From: Mesaphorura yosii
Lineage: Eukaryota > Arthropoda > Collembola > Poduromorpha > Tullbergiidae
Direction of reading: 5' to 3'
NCBI GenBank assembly: GCA_009869945.1
Contig: WIXG01000092.1
Location: 178,779 to 242,778, forward strand
Length of the DNA stretch: 64,000 nucleotides
The notes under the pieces were generated by a model. It was not told the DNA's origin, ran no database searches, and was given only the letters and a program-made list of their open reading frames with translations. Each line of letters starts with the position of its first letter. Position 1 is the stretch's first letter. Made by a program: the position numbers and the translations under genes. Of this stretch, positions 14,401 to 26,450 are shown in pieces.

Positions 14401-15415
14401 AGAGCAGTAAAGGTTGAAATATCGTTATAAATTCCATAAATATGGATCTTTGACATTGTTTCTCATAACCAAAGCCAATATTTAGAAAGGACCCCGAGTA
14501 CAAGTGCAACGAGTCCATGGAATTTGATTGATGCCGTTATTATCTCGTTTGTGTTGTAGTAATTTACTAGAGCCCATTTCATCTTTGTACCTCAAGTGTC
14601 AAGTGTGTCGTACGTTGCCGTTTGTTTACTGGATTGGTATTCCATCTTCCATGTCGTCTGAGGGTTTCCTGCCAAGTGTTTCCGTTGCGTCTGCGCCTGT
14701 CTGGAACTGGAACTTTGTGGCGGTAGAATGAGGTCTACGAAACCACAGCATCAGGTGGGTGTTTTTGTTAAAGATCTCGTTCCGTTAATAATGTTCGGAG
14801 CTAGTTAGCAAACTTCGCGTGCAGAATGAAACACACAAGGCGCAGACTGTGCTAAAATATTCTGCAAATAATATGCAAATAAGTACGTGACCAGGCATCG
14901 CATAAACCTCCAATTTCAAGGTAGTTTTCTAATTTTACGAGTTTCTGCACACTGCCATGTATGAAATGATGCAGTAGGTGTTTAGTTTGTGTACACTTCT
15001 CCGCTCTACAATGAAACGCGTGTACAGGTGCAGATACGATTTAGATATGACATGATTCGTGTTTGCAAATAACTTGACAGCCTCATTTGCTTAGATTGTG
15101 CAGACCCACTCATAACCCACTTGGTGGTTGGTGCTCATAATTATAAGTTGATAATGCACATTTTAAGTAAAGGTAAAGTATTACCTAAGAATCTAGTTGA
15201 TGTGAGGATTAATTGGTGCACTCGTATTCTTAGGAACACCAGGCTGTCCGTCTGTGGGTTAACTGAGCCGATGCTGATGTCGAACTGTGAATTCTAAGCT
15301 GGACATCGAATAAGAATTCCGCCACTTATGTGTTCAACAACCTGTTGTGCCTGTACCAAAACGTTGGGAGACAAACACAAGACACAGCAACGCAACAGAG
15401 CTTCTAGTCGCAACG

Positions 15416-18400
15416 ATGGAAGAAAATGATGATAAGGTAAGTCGTAAGAGTAGCCAAGCTGTTCGCTTAGGTTATGTCATGAAATCTCTCATAACCGGTC
15501 TCATGCTCATTTCTACAGATTAAGATTGAAAAAATACTTGGAATCTCCGTTTCTTCCAATGCTCACTTTGACTGTGACTCAGGACTTATTGCGTATCCTG
15601 CCGGGTAAGCCCTGATGGAACCATATATTATTGCTTTGTTTATTAGATGCCCTAAAACTGCGTCTTATTACTGTGTACAGGAACACTGTTGTTCTGCTCG
15701 ATGTGGGCAGTGGGACTGTAATTTCCCATATCGTGCTAGAAACGAAAAGGCCCATCAGCTCAATCCAGTTGAAGGGAAACTCCTTGCTCTTTGCCACTTC
15801 GGAGGAGTCCAACTTTGTTAGAATCGTAAATTGGCAGTCGGGTTTGGTTAAGGATATTTCACCTTGTCAGAATGTCATTTGTTGTGTGAGTTATCCAAAG
15901 CGTGTACAGCTTCGGGCTGAATTTCACCATCAGTTCAACATACGTGATTTATGTGATTTAGGCTGTATCAAGTGCTCTGGGTATCGTGGTCACCGTCGGA
16001 TCAGATCGAGTTGTGTCTGTTTGGGATTTCAAGGGACTGCTCTCAAGTACAAATTCTACCTCCAACACCCCGACCCAAGGAAGCACTCCGAACGGCTTAA
16101 GCAGCGGCTCCAGAGGAAGAAAGCTTGCTTCCAGCTCCGTCGCAGGAAAAGTATCTTGTGTGACCTTCGCTCCTGATGGGAGTTATTTCGTCACAGCGGG
16201 CTCCCGCCACCTTAAGTTTTGGTATCTGCAATTGGGAAAGGTATCTAAAATCACAATTAACAACTTATTGCTTTAGGTTCCTTCTTGCATTTTGTGTTTG
16301 CGAACCTTAGAATGAATGCGTGCTGACGGGGAGGCCTGCAATCTTGGGAAGCGAGCATTCAAACGCTGAATTCAGAGACGTAATCACTGACGGGCAACAC
16401 ACGTATTCGATCGCCAACTTTGAAGGAAATTCTGCAACTTTGTGCCAACTTTGCCCAAGAAGATTTCTTGACAAATGGGTACAATTGAAAGTAAGCTCAA
16501 TGTATCGGAATTTATGCGTAGCAGACGGACATAAAGTGATAAGTAATTGATTTCAAATTCTACAGACGAGTCAAGCATTTTGCATATGCATGGAAGATGA
16601 TTTACTTTTCATTGGGTGTACTGACGGGATAATACGATGTTTCCGTGCGGGAAAGCTGGACTTCGTGGCTACCCTGCCCCTGCCCCACCATCTCGGAATC
16701 CAGGTGTGTTAAAAACCATAACTAACCTAAGAATGGCTTAAATAACTCCTCTGTATTTACTTTTTGTGCAGATTGCAGCAGCTGTTGACGTGAGCACTTT
16801 GTCTGCGCATCCTCCTGGTTCACGGTTTCCAAATGTCGTGGCTATTGGTGCTCCAGGAGGAAAAAAAATAGTTTCCGTGTACTCGGATCACTCTTTGTAC
16901 GCTTGGGATGTTCAAGACATAAAGCGGGTGAGTTCCGTGCAATGAATTCAAGACCGCCAGTCTGAGAACAGATCACTAATGTTACATTTCGTTCATGACC
17001 CTTTCAGATCGGCCTGTCTCATTCGTGGCTTTGGCACTCTGGTTGCATTTGGGATGTGATTGTTGGACGGTCTACGAATCTGAATTCTTTGACTGACAAT
17101 GAACTGGCTGTCTACAATTGGCCCGTCTTCGTTACTTGCTCAAATGACGACACGATCAGGTATTTTGCCTTTGCTATGCTTTAAGGAATGACTGTTATTT
17201 TAATTTAAAACGTCCTAACCAACGTTTAGATGCTGGGACATAACATCACAGACCAAATTCAATTTATATTCAAACGTAAGTCAGAGTGTACAATTCAAAG
17301 TAGCGTGGTTGGATTGCAAGATTGTGTTTGTGTTTTAGGAATGCATTGAGATTAAATACATCTCAACTCAGTACCTGGACTCTCCTTTGCTGATTTCGCA
17401 CGGAAATGGCGTAAGATGCATTGGAATCGGACAAAATTTTTTATGCTGCGGAGACAGGCTTGGAAATTTGAGAATATGGGAAGAAGGCGCAAGAAAGGAA
17501 GTCATTAAAGTTAAGGCGCATAAGGATGAGGTCCTGTCCATCGATGTGAAGGGATCGCTCATTGCGACTGGAAGCCGGGATGGCTCTGTTAATTTGTACA
17601 ACATTGGCGGGGTAATTCATCGCATTCTGCATAAAATTACCAGCATAGAGGCTGATATTCATGGGAGTTCTGTTTTCAGGAAATTCAACGGTTGGCCACT
17701 TTGCAGCAGCACACGGGCTCAGTCACGTGTGTGAAGTTTATATTTTCAGAACGTGTCGATCCTCCTGTGTTTCAATTAGTTTCGTGCGGTGCTGATAAGA
17801 ATTTAATTTTGAGGGAATTCGTACCAAAGAAAGGCCAAGCGGATGACTTTGCGTCAGAAAAGAAATTTCTCGCGGCTGTGCAGGATGGAAGCCTGGCGAC
17901 AGACTTGGATGTGCAAGTCACATCCATCGTGACAAGCAAGACTCCTCTCTTCGACCTGGAAACCGACGCAAATGGCAAGCACGCTTTGGTTGCGTGCCAG
18001 GACGCTTGTATTCGAGTGTATAATGTCGTGAACGGAAAACACAGCAAAACACTTCGCAATTCAGCCTCGCAGAGCCAAGGCGCCAGCTTGCCCTCTTTTA
18101 TCAAAGTGAGCTGCGATCCAACGTATGCTTATGTCGCGACTGCTGCAACTGACAAGGTCATCACCGTCTTCGACTACCACAAAGGAGACGTCGTCGCGAC
18201 ATTGGTAAGAATAACACAATAATTTGTTGGGATTTCTTCAAGTGTACTTCTATTTTCACGATTTATACTACAGTTGGGTCACTCGGAGCTGGCAACTGCT
18301 TTAAAGTTCACACCAGATTTTCAGAATATCGTTTCGGTCGGTGGTGATTCGTGCATTTTTGTGTGGGCATTGCCACGAGAAATGGTGGTGACAATGAAGG

Positions 18401-21268
18401 CAAGAATGAGCGAGAAGAGGTCCCGCCAGCCGCCAACCCCGCCTCCAAAGCCAGTGGCTTTAAACATACCCTCGTCTACATCGCCAGTTCGAACCGATTA
18501 CCAGTAAGATTTTATTGATAAGGAATTCAATCAATCTCTTGTGCTTGTTTGGCTGACTGTTGTAATGTGTATGCCAGGTTCAGCTTTGGGCAGTTGCCGG
18601 GTTGGGCGAAGAAGCAAATGGCAGGCGAGAGAACGCAAAACGTGTCCAGTCCTAAGAAGCCGGCAGTTGCATTTCCACAGGGAAAATGGAGCGAGCGCGT
18701 GGAAAAGTCATCTGGACCTTTGACAATAAAGTCGTTCTACAACTCCGACACGGTGGTTCCAATTCCCTTCGCTAAACCACAAGGTAAGAAACGAAAAGAA
18801 GCAAACTTAGAAGCATCGGTCTTGTGATCTATAAACTGCCTTCAACACTTTTAGCAAGCCCCGTTCCAGCACCAGCAGTGCAAATCTCACAGTCGAATGA
18901 CGAAACGTTCAAAGTTGACCAGAACAAGCGCCCGATTGTCGTCCGTCAGAATGACACACCCACGCTTGAAACCTCTCATTTGCGAATTACGAAACCAAGT
19001 GTAAGTGCTGCCGATTTGAAAGCACGACAATGAAGTGTGGAGTAGCTAATTGTTTAGAAATCTGGCAGGATGAAGACGAATTGCAGAGTTCCGACTTTTA
19101 CTCGGACCTCAAGAGTACGGACGGAGAACTCTCCGACAGTCGACAAAACCGATCCGTGCAGTCCGAATCCGACACTGACGAGAGTGTGTCCGTGAGATTG
19201 TCGCGCTCCGCTCCATCCAAACGTCTGATTGATTCACTGCGGGACGCAAAGTCTTCCGGGACTCCGTATGAAATTTTAAGGTGTAGAAACGCGGATTTGA
19301 TTATGTCTGTCAAGGCGAAGAATCAAGAAATCTCGAAGAGTAGACTCGAGTTGGAAAAACGTCTTGATGCTACCAGAAAAAAGTTGCAAAGTGTAAGTTA
19401 ACAGAAAAAGCCCATTAAAGAAAGTGTGCAACATTCGCAAGGTTTGAAATTATGAAAATGCAATGCAGATTGGATACAAATCCATGAGTCAGTCCACTCA
19501 GGACCTGCACCACGGATTTGGAAACGGTAGGCTCACATCTGACATTCTTCATTTGGGTCGAAATTATAAAATTGTAAACGCTGTATCTAACCTGAGCTGC
19601 AATGCAAATCAAGTTAACTAACTCTGAGCTGGGGCCTGGGCTAACTGACTTGTATCTCCATGTCATGTTTTGGTTAGTAGGCTTTGCTAATCTGAATACT
19701 ACAGTCATGGGACTTCTGGGCGCGGGACTTTTCAGCCACACTTTTGGAAATGTGCCTCCCCACAAACTTAATGGGAATAACACAAATGTGCTCGCTTGCA
19801 ATGCAATAACAAGTGCTTTTCTTTCTAAATCTGCTGCCGCTGCAATTGGTGGCAGGGAGCGGGGCAAAGTTCTTGCGCCTGTTGCATCGGGCACTAATCC
19901 ACGCCAATGTCAAAAGTTAGTTCAGGCTGTACTACCTTCAAAACTAACCAGCACCACAAATTCACCGCTGATAGGTCCGCACTAATTAACAATTGTCTTT
20001 TAGTCTTGTGCATGACTGTATCGGTATTCTAAGATTGCATGCAACTTTCACAGAACCAGTTTTGATTCCTAATAGGCAAGGACTATTTTTTGGTTTGCAG
20101 TAGAATTTGCTATTTCGCATGGGATTGACAAATGTAGATTTTATGTTAACTTTTAGACGTTTGTGTTTCCTTTTGTTCTAGATCATTTCCTGGATAATTC
20201 AGAAGCGCAGACTGACAACGAAGGCATGCGTCGTGCCTGCTCCTTGTCCGACTTGAACGCAGTGCCTAATTTTGTTGTCGGTATCCCCGTTCAACAAAGC
20301 GCTCCTACACGAAAGCGATCTTTTAACAAGCATAGTAATACTTTTTGTTTGTTTTGCATGTTGTTTTGTCCTATGGCCTTGCAATCTTTCCTGTGTTCGC
20401 GATGATGTTGACGTAATCTTCACAAATTTCATTAATCAATTTACAGGGAAGAACAAATCATCATCAGGCTTTGATCCTCAAAACATTTTAACCAGAAGCA
20501 CATCTATGTCAGCGCTTACCATGTCGCAGTCGCAACAGGTGAGAATTCCTTTTCTTTAATCATTGTTTACACGACCTGACGAATCACTTTTGACATCACA
20601 GAGTGATTCGGAGCCTGAATCGCTTCCTTCACAGCCGTCGTACATGTCAAAAACAATCAGTTTCCAAGAAAAGGCACGACGAAAAGCTCCGGCTGCGTAC
20701 TCTCAAGGTTAGTTTGCATTATGATCCTTGTCGGAACATGCGGAAAGGCTAAACTACCACGTAATGTTTATCTAGAAAATATTCGTGGTGATGATGACGA
20801 CCATCTTGGAATGAGGCTTCACAAGCCAGCAGGGAAGATGAACAGTCCGATGACGAGAAACAAAGCGATGGGACCAACAATAAAGAAGCCACAACAAATA
20901 CACGGAGTTTCGAAGGGTCTGGCCGTCGTCACTGGTAAGCTAAGCAGTGCACAAATGGGCGGCGTGTCATTGGCTAATTTTTGACCCTTATGTCGCTTTG
21001 TGTGTTAGGTGTGCGGCAAGGTGGGCGAGAAGAAATTCCCGTGACAGTCGAGCTCGCATCGACGAGCGTCGAGGCTCTAAGAAAATCCTTGGACCAAGTT
21101 ATCACTCTGAAGGAACGCGCTTGCTTCGACCCAACACCCGACCAAGAGCCAATCACAAGAATACTGGATGAGGGCCTTCGTTCGGTGCAGTCTCTTCTGA
21201 ACGAGTCGCTATCATTTCATGACACGCGTCCAAAGATCGTTTCCGAGCATGAACCGACAGTGCTATAG
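15416..21268 (+). CDS. Wdr62: WDR62/MAPKBP1-family WD40 scaffold protein
   Basis: Exons: 15416-15436, 15519-15604, 15681-15885, 15962-16240, 16311-16490, 16566-16703, 16772-16927, 17008-17159, 17230-17275, 17339-17611, 17680-18204, 18274-18503, 18578-18783, 18855-19000, 19069-19392, 19469-19526, 20182-20334, 20447-20538, 20602-20707, 20776-20934, 21009-21268. Together they give 3795 nt (1264 aa) in one frame. The N-terminal two thirds is a double WD40 array with family signatures GSYFVTAGSRHLKFWYL, LLFIGCTDGIIRCF, HSGCIWDV, QLVSCGADKNL and GDSCIFVWALPREM. A linker with FGQLPGWAKKQ follows, then a Ser-rich tail and a short charged, probably coiled-coil segment (KNQEISKSRLELEKRL). Relatives act at centrosome and spindle poles and scaffold JNK signalling. 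Paralogues WDR62 and MAPKBP1 split in vertebrates, so the single symbol is provisional. Downstream AATAAA near 21677. Confidence 0.92.
19527..20181 (+). other. largest intron of the WDR62 gene
   Basis: At 655 nt this intron is far longer than its 60-110 nt neighbours. It contains long overlapping open frames on both strands (about 127 codons + and 159 codons -) with no recognised domain. Nothing else in it can be supported. Confidence 0.5.
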
Positions 21269-21725
21269 CTCCAGTCATGAGTTAACATTTTACGGGACGT
21301 GAATTAACTTTTAGTATTTTTACGTGAGTATTTTAATTGCCGGACACAAGGGAATATTTGATCGAAGACTTGTCTACCTCGCAGGAAGTATTATGTTTTT
21401 AATGACTCCAAATGACGTGTAATCTTTTAACTCTCTTATCAATCGGATGTTTTTATTTATCAAAAAGACCCGAGATGCCAAACATCGTTGAATTTAATAT
21501 AAAATGCTTAGGATATGTGCCAAAGATGTGAAAGTAATTTATACATTCCATTAATCAGTATGGGAAACCAATTTATAAGCTCTGCTTTACGGAAATGAGC
21601 AGCTTTCCAAAAGTATTTTACGCTATGCAAGTTGTTTCCGACACAAGTTGATAAATAACAAAGTCTATGAAGGATCAATAAATATTTTTCATAACCTAAA
21701 AGTCTAGCCTAAGCAAGTGATTCAT

Positions 21726-22754
21726 TCAGGCGCTCCAGCTCCAACCAGACACGCACTGGCCCGTCATGCTTCGATAACTTCCTGCCGCGCATTTCCCTGA
21801 GGGCGCTCCTAAAACTCTGGGCAGCATTTCAGTAGAACTGGAATTTCTTTGGCAGGTGGGCACGACAGTTTCCGGAGCAAACAGCACGACTTCCTCAGGC
21901 TCGCAGAATTTAGATGAGGAATTCAACCGTACGCAGGGACCACTGCCATTCAGTGGAACTGACACGTGCGATTTGTTCTTTTTACAGCTTCGAGGCGAAC
22001 AAATCGGCTCGAGATCTCTGTTAAATGTGAGCCATTCTCCTTTCAAGCAATACGCCTGGAAAACAAAGAGGCATTTGTTCCCTGAACATCAAACACATGA
22101 CAAATGCGAAATGGCAATCTCAGTTTATCTAACCTGGTCGTAGATTGGAAAACACGATCTCGACTTTGCGTGGAAGACTAATGGAATCATAGATGCGTTG
22201 CAGTCACAGAACCCAAACACAGAGTTGAATCCGTCATCCTGGAATGCCATGTTTTTGCCACACTGCGCCTTTGCTCCAAGCTGATAGCATCTCCTTGTTT
22301 CATTGTCGTACCGGAAGTTTATTGTGGTGTCGGGACACAATGCCAGGCTTTGTTCATGAAAGACGAATGAAGTAAATACAGATAAGCTTGCGTCTAACAA
22401 AATTGATCTAGATTTTGCTTGTAAGCATTACCGTTTTACTTCGTCATCCTCCACGGTTGATATTCCATCTTCATCAGACTCTCCAGAATCTTCTTCTGAT
22501 GACCAATTTGGCGAAACTGGCACTTGTTCGGTTTGCAATTCTTCAGACTCGTCCAACTGTGCCTGTATCAGGGACTCGGGCGCTGGCGCTGGCTTCAGCG
22601 GGGCAGTCTGCAAGACGTTCTGGTGACCAAAGCGCGGTGGCAGCGTCGACGTTGGCACTGCCACTGACAGCGCTGTTGTTTCCGGCTGGCCAAAAATGTC
22701 ACAGCACAATGCGAAGGTGAACAAAATACAGACTTGGAACATCATCTTCAGCAC
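21726..22754 (-). CDS. secreted DUF4789-type cysteine-containing protein
   Basis: Three exons, 22432-22754, 22134-22347 and 21726-22055, give 288 aa in one frame. The start is hydrophobic (MMFQVCILFTFALCCDIFGQ) and reads as a signal peptide; either of two nearby ATGs could be used. An acidic Ser/Glu/Asp-rich linker ending DDEVKR follows. The cysteine domain then has the DUF4789 layout: CPDTTINFRYDNETRRCYQLG, Q-CGKNMAF, FGFCDCNAS, SRSCFPIYDQAYC, and later CSPRSCKKN, PCVRL, KFCEPEE and KCAAGSYRS. This family is widespread in arthropod genomes and its function is unknown. The gene is tail-to-tail with WDR62 and head-to-tail with NME5. An AATAAA on this strand lies near 21452-21457. Confidence 0.8.
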
Positions 22755-23335
22755 AAAAAAGCTAGCAAAAGGAGTAGAATAAATTGACTTTTATTGCTCA
22801 AATCCTGCTATCGTCGACGAAATGATCTGAACTGGGAAATAACTTTGATAACCTTTGGCTCACGTATGAAGAACCGTGCGTGCGTTGGTGCGTTCAATGT
22901 CGCTACTCGGCGTGGTACTTTTCTTGTTCTTGTTTACATTGACCGTCACTCATTGTGGTTGCGGGGAGCCTAATTTACCTCGTTAATTCCTTCTAATCGT
23001 TTGGCTTACGTCTGAGCAATTAATTAGCGCCGGAGACATGAGAGTCATGAGACATGTAGGCTTAGTGATCTTTAACGAATCATATTAATGAGTTCATTCA
23101 TTGGTCGGCCATGCCCTTGCAATGATATTTGTCGTTGGGGAATTTGCAACACGTCACATCGTCCCAAGTGCAACTTCAGGATGAAGGTCACGCCCCTGAT
23201 GGCTGCATTCCGAGCATAATTTGGCATGCGTGCTTTTATTTGGGCCTCTGAATCTTGATTACTTATTACTTTTACACGAGTTAACGATTTGTGATGGGTT
23301 GACGTTTGACGATCTTAACGGCATCCACGATTATT

Positions 23336-24678
23336 CTACGGGCACACTCCAGCCGCATACTCCTTCGGCTTGTTTGGGTTGTTCGCCAAGAGCCAGTCAG
23401 CCAACCACAAAACTGCAATTCACAAGAGACAAATCGCCATCAGTTTACACTGCCTTGCTACGCAATGAACTTTTCCTGCCTGCCTTCTTTACTTTACCTG
23501 GGTCTTCCGGTTTCTCCCGCACCAGTTTCGAGAGTCCGATGGTCAGGACGGGGTGCACGTTCTCATTCAAGTAGAAGCTCGCCAGATTATCAGCCAGAAC
23601 AGGCTCCACAATCACTAAAACAAGCGAAAACGTAATTTTATGCATTGCATTGCTCTGAATGCTTTGAATAGACTGCGTGCATGGACACAAACGTACGCTC
23701 TGGAAAGAAGAAGTGGAGTTCGCGCAGGGCGTCGCTCTCGGAGGCCGATCCGTGTATGGCGTTGTTGACGTCGCTCTCCTTCGTCCCAAAACGTTGCCTG
23801 TGTACGCAAAGAAAGCAGCATGCAATTAATTAATTACTTGGTAGGCGTTGAATAACTTGACATGGTCCATTCGTATGTGTATCCCACCGCAAGCATCCTG
23901 GGTAATGGCTCCTCTCCTTGTAGGACTCCGGTCCAATCAGTTCTACGTGAATCAGTTCAGCGGTCAAAGATATAATAAATTTGTCTAAACGGCTGTCTGA
24001 AAAAGTAGCAATTTCGCTTACCCAACCAGTGCTCGATCGCACCTGTCGAATAGCATGGGCATAACATACAGAGCAATTTAGTACAGGCGACAGGCATCGG
24101 GGAAAATGCGACACGAATAAAGAAAGCGGCAATTACGTCAATTACCTGGCCCGCTTAAGACCATCGCAAGAATCGGGCCTGAACTCAAGTGAGCCACGTT
24201 CTCTGAGAAGGTCTCGAGCTGAAAGTAGTCTTGATAGAATTGGGACGCCTGCTCGGAGGTCAGCTGGACTTTTCTCGCCTGCAGGAGGAAGATGCTTAAT
24301 TTCGTTAAGACGCATTAAGACGAAAACTGCGACTTAAATGCGGAAATTCTTACCTGCAAAATGCTGAATCCTTCTCTGCGTACGATGTTGACAATTTCCT
24401 CCGAGTTCTCCATGCTGTCTGGCTTAATGATCTGTGCACAGGTAAAAATCAGGAAGCCTTTCAAGAAAATGCCCGGAATTTTTTTACCCCGAGAGTTTGT
24501 TCCAGCTTCAAATGGGAGGTGGCTGGAAATCCTACAAAATGAGTAAATGAGAACCAACTCAGCGTGTCACAATGAATGAGATTTCCTAACTTTCTAAGTA
24601 TGGTTAATGCGCTATTTACGGACCAAACAGGACACCTGTTGCATCGTTCTCTTTGACTTGCTTCTCCGTCGAGGCCAT
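23336..24678 (-). CDS. NME5: NME5 (nucleoside diphosphate kinase homologue 5) with DPY30-like motif
   Basis: Nine exons: 24636-24678, 24488-24531, 24354-24431, 24146-24278, 24022-24042, 23888-23942, 23697-23797, 23498-23614, 23336-23412. They give 669 nt (222 aa; human NME5 is about the same length). The NDK core has EQTLGIIKPDSM, GFSILQ, HLSSGPILAMVLSGPGAIEHW, LIGPESYKE, LRQRFGT and NNAIHGSASESDA, which contains the catalytic-type histidine. The C-terminal part (FYLNENVHPVLTIGL) ends in WLADWLLANNPNKPK, a close match to the NME5 tail. NME5 proteins are axonemal radial-spoke components; in an arthropod the likely site is the sperm flagellum. The last exon (77 nt) and a 21-nt fifth exon are needed to close the frame. 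AATAAA on this strand at 23235-23240. Confidence 0.93.
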
Positions 24679-26450
24679 CGAGACAAGACACAACGCAACG
24701 CCTGTGTGATTGGCGGACGATAGACAAGTATAAATTGTTTCTTGGCAAAAATAAGACACGATACACGAGACAAAGTCAAGATAAGCTCAGGGACAGAATG
24801 CGAAATGACTGATTTGATTTTGCCTGCCTGCCTGCTACAAGGAGAAGGGAACAAGGCTGTGACTGTACTATGGCTTTGAATATTTGATGCGCTGTTATGA
24901 AATGGGCCGCAGCGCGGTCGCAATTTTTAATGGCACGGTCGTAGTGTAGTCACAAATGACACGGTGTACTTGGCACTCATTTCCCGACTCGACTCGACTC
25001 GTGTAAATTGTATGTCACCGGCCAACATGACGTTAATGGCAGTTTTAGTTGTCATACCAACTTATTGCACAACAACCAGCACGGCACGGACATTCGAGAA
25101 GCAGCAGCGTCGCGATCACGCTCACGGTGGGTTAGTTTTGGGTTTGTGTCTGCGTTGCCTTTCGTTGTTTCGTGTCCGATTTTAAGGTCAGTCCAAAATC
25201 GGTCGACATTCGACATGCAACCGGCAATCTTTCCTGTACTGTGCTCAACCTTCGATGCGATGTGGCATGTGGGAATTTGGAATTGTAATGTATTGCCATG
25301 TTAGACGTTAATAATAAATTGTCCACCCAATTCGATCAAGCTCGATCGCGAGTTCTGGAATTCTGAAGTTCTTGTATAATGCATGCATGCATGCATCAAA
25401 TATTCGGCACCGATCGATTGACATTTGACAGGCTTTTACTATTCACGATTGGCAATTGACATGAGAGAGACAAATTCAGATTTTTGGTCTTCGACATACA
25501 CGAATTAGTCTGACACGACATCCTTATAAACCGGGTCTTAAGACTCGTGTTATTTACTTCCGTGGTGTGGTTTGCCGAAGCAATAAAAGTTCGGGGTAAT
25601 GAAACGGGAAATCCCCGCAATTCGTTCTCTGTGCGATAGTAAAATAAAGGATGAATGAGATCAAGTCCTAGAAAAATATCTCGACAGAGTTCGAGTAAGA
25701 CATACGAATTACGAATCGGGTTCTGTAAATCTGTTACGTATTGATCCACATGGATGCGGGCCAATTCCCCGCTGTTTCGTCTCCTCGGTACGATACGACG
25801 ATCTCGCTCATAAGCCACGCCACGCGACACGCCGACCCAAGCGATGGGTGTCCTAAAAATAGTACTTTTAGTTTCAGTGTACGGAAATGTACTTTGCGTC
25901 TTCGCCTTTGCCCGTCTCGGCAGCAGCAGTCTTGGGCCTGCCTGGCCCGGATGACATGTGTATGCATCTCTTACTACATTAATGCGATTACCCCGATTAC
26001 TCAATGTTTACGCATTGTGTATTATGTAACTCGGATCGGGGTTTTGAATTTTCTCCTTGGAACCTCGACGTCTTCGAAAACTCCCAAAAAGATAAAAATA
26101 CAGACAGACAGCAGAGATGTGAGAGTCGGCAGTGATCAGAGGAGACGTTTGTCCTCTGCCCATTCTTCTCTCTCCGTGCCAGTAATCAAGGGAATATTTT
26201 CCGCTCCTCTTGCAATTAACTCCGACCTTCAGCCCCTGCCAAATTTCAATACTAGGCCTGGCGGGCTGTGGTTTTAAGTTTTAGCACCTCGTTTCAATTT
26301 CGGGAGAGAAGATTCTGTGTTCAGACGGCACTTGAGATAAACAAAACAACATCTGCTCTGCGAGCGAGGTAAACTCGTTATCAAAACAAAAACGCAGCTA
26401 CAGCTTACATAAACTGCAGATCGTAATCACTGCGGCGGCCGCATTGCAGC
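24679..26450. other. divergent intergenic region between NME5 and the synaptopodin-like gene
   Basis: No exon can be supported here. A 202-codon open frame (25396-26004, -) overlaps a 178-codon frame on + (25741-26277); both lack domain signals and I treat them as chance. The stretch includes a palindromic ATGC tandem repeat and presumably both promoters. Confidence 0.5.
25379..25396. repeat. ATGC tandem, self-complementary
   Basis: About four copies of ATGC in a row form an 18-nt perfect palindrome, read directly. Confidence 0.9.

Larger units (their letters stand above)
3330..15415. other. 12 kb stretch without supportable exons
   Basis: I see no exon chain on either strand between the tna start and WDR62. 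Open frames of up to 179 codons occur (for example 11042-11581 on + and 10396-10920 on -), but they overlap each other on opposite strands, lack recognisable domains and have no consistent splice context. The region holds short tandem repeats (CAGGC, TGGCT, GCAG units), TATA-like words near 4144, 7429 and 9671, and many GAGTCGAGTC-like words. It could contain 5' UTR exons or introns of tna (-) or WDR62 (+), and regulatory DNA. Confidence 0.6.

Noticed and set aside
23445..23497. NME5 reading through to a stop at 23445 (tail KVKKAGRKSSLRSKAV)
   Set aside because: The donor CCAG|GTAAAG leads to the exon at 23336-23412, which restores the family tail WLADWLLANNPNKPK.
25396..26004. 202-codon minus open frame in the NME5-synaptopodin spacer
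   Set aside because: Overlapped by a 178-codon + frame, no domain or secretion signal, ordinary intergenic composition, no splice neighbours.
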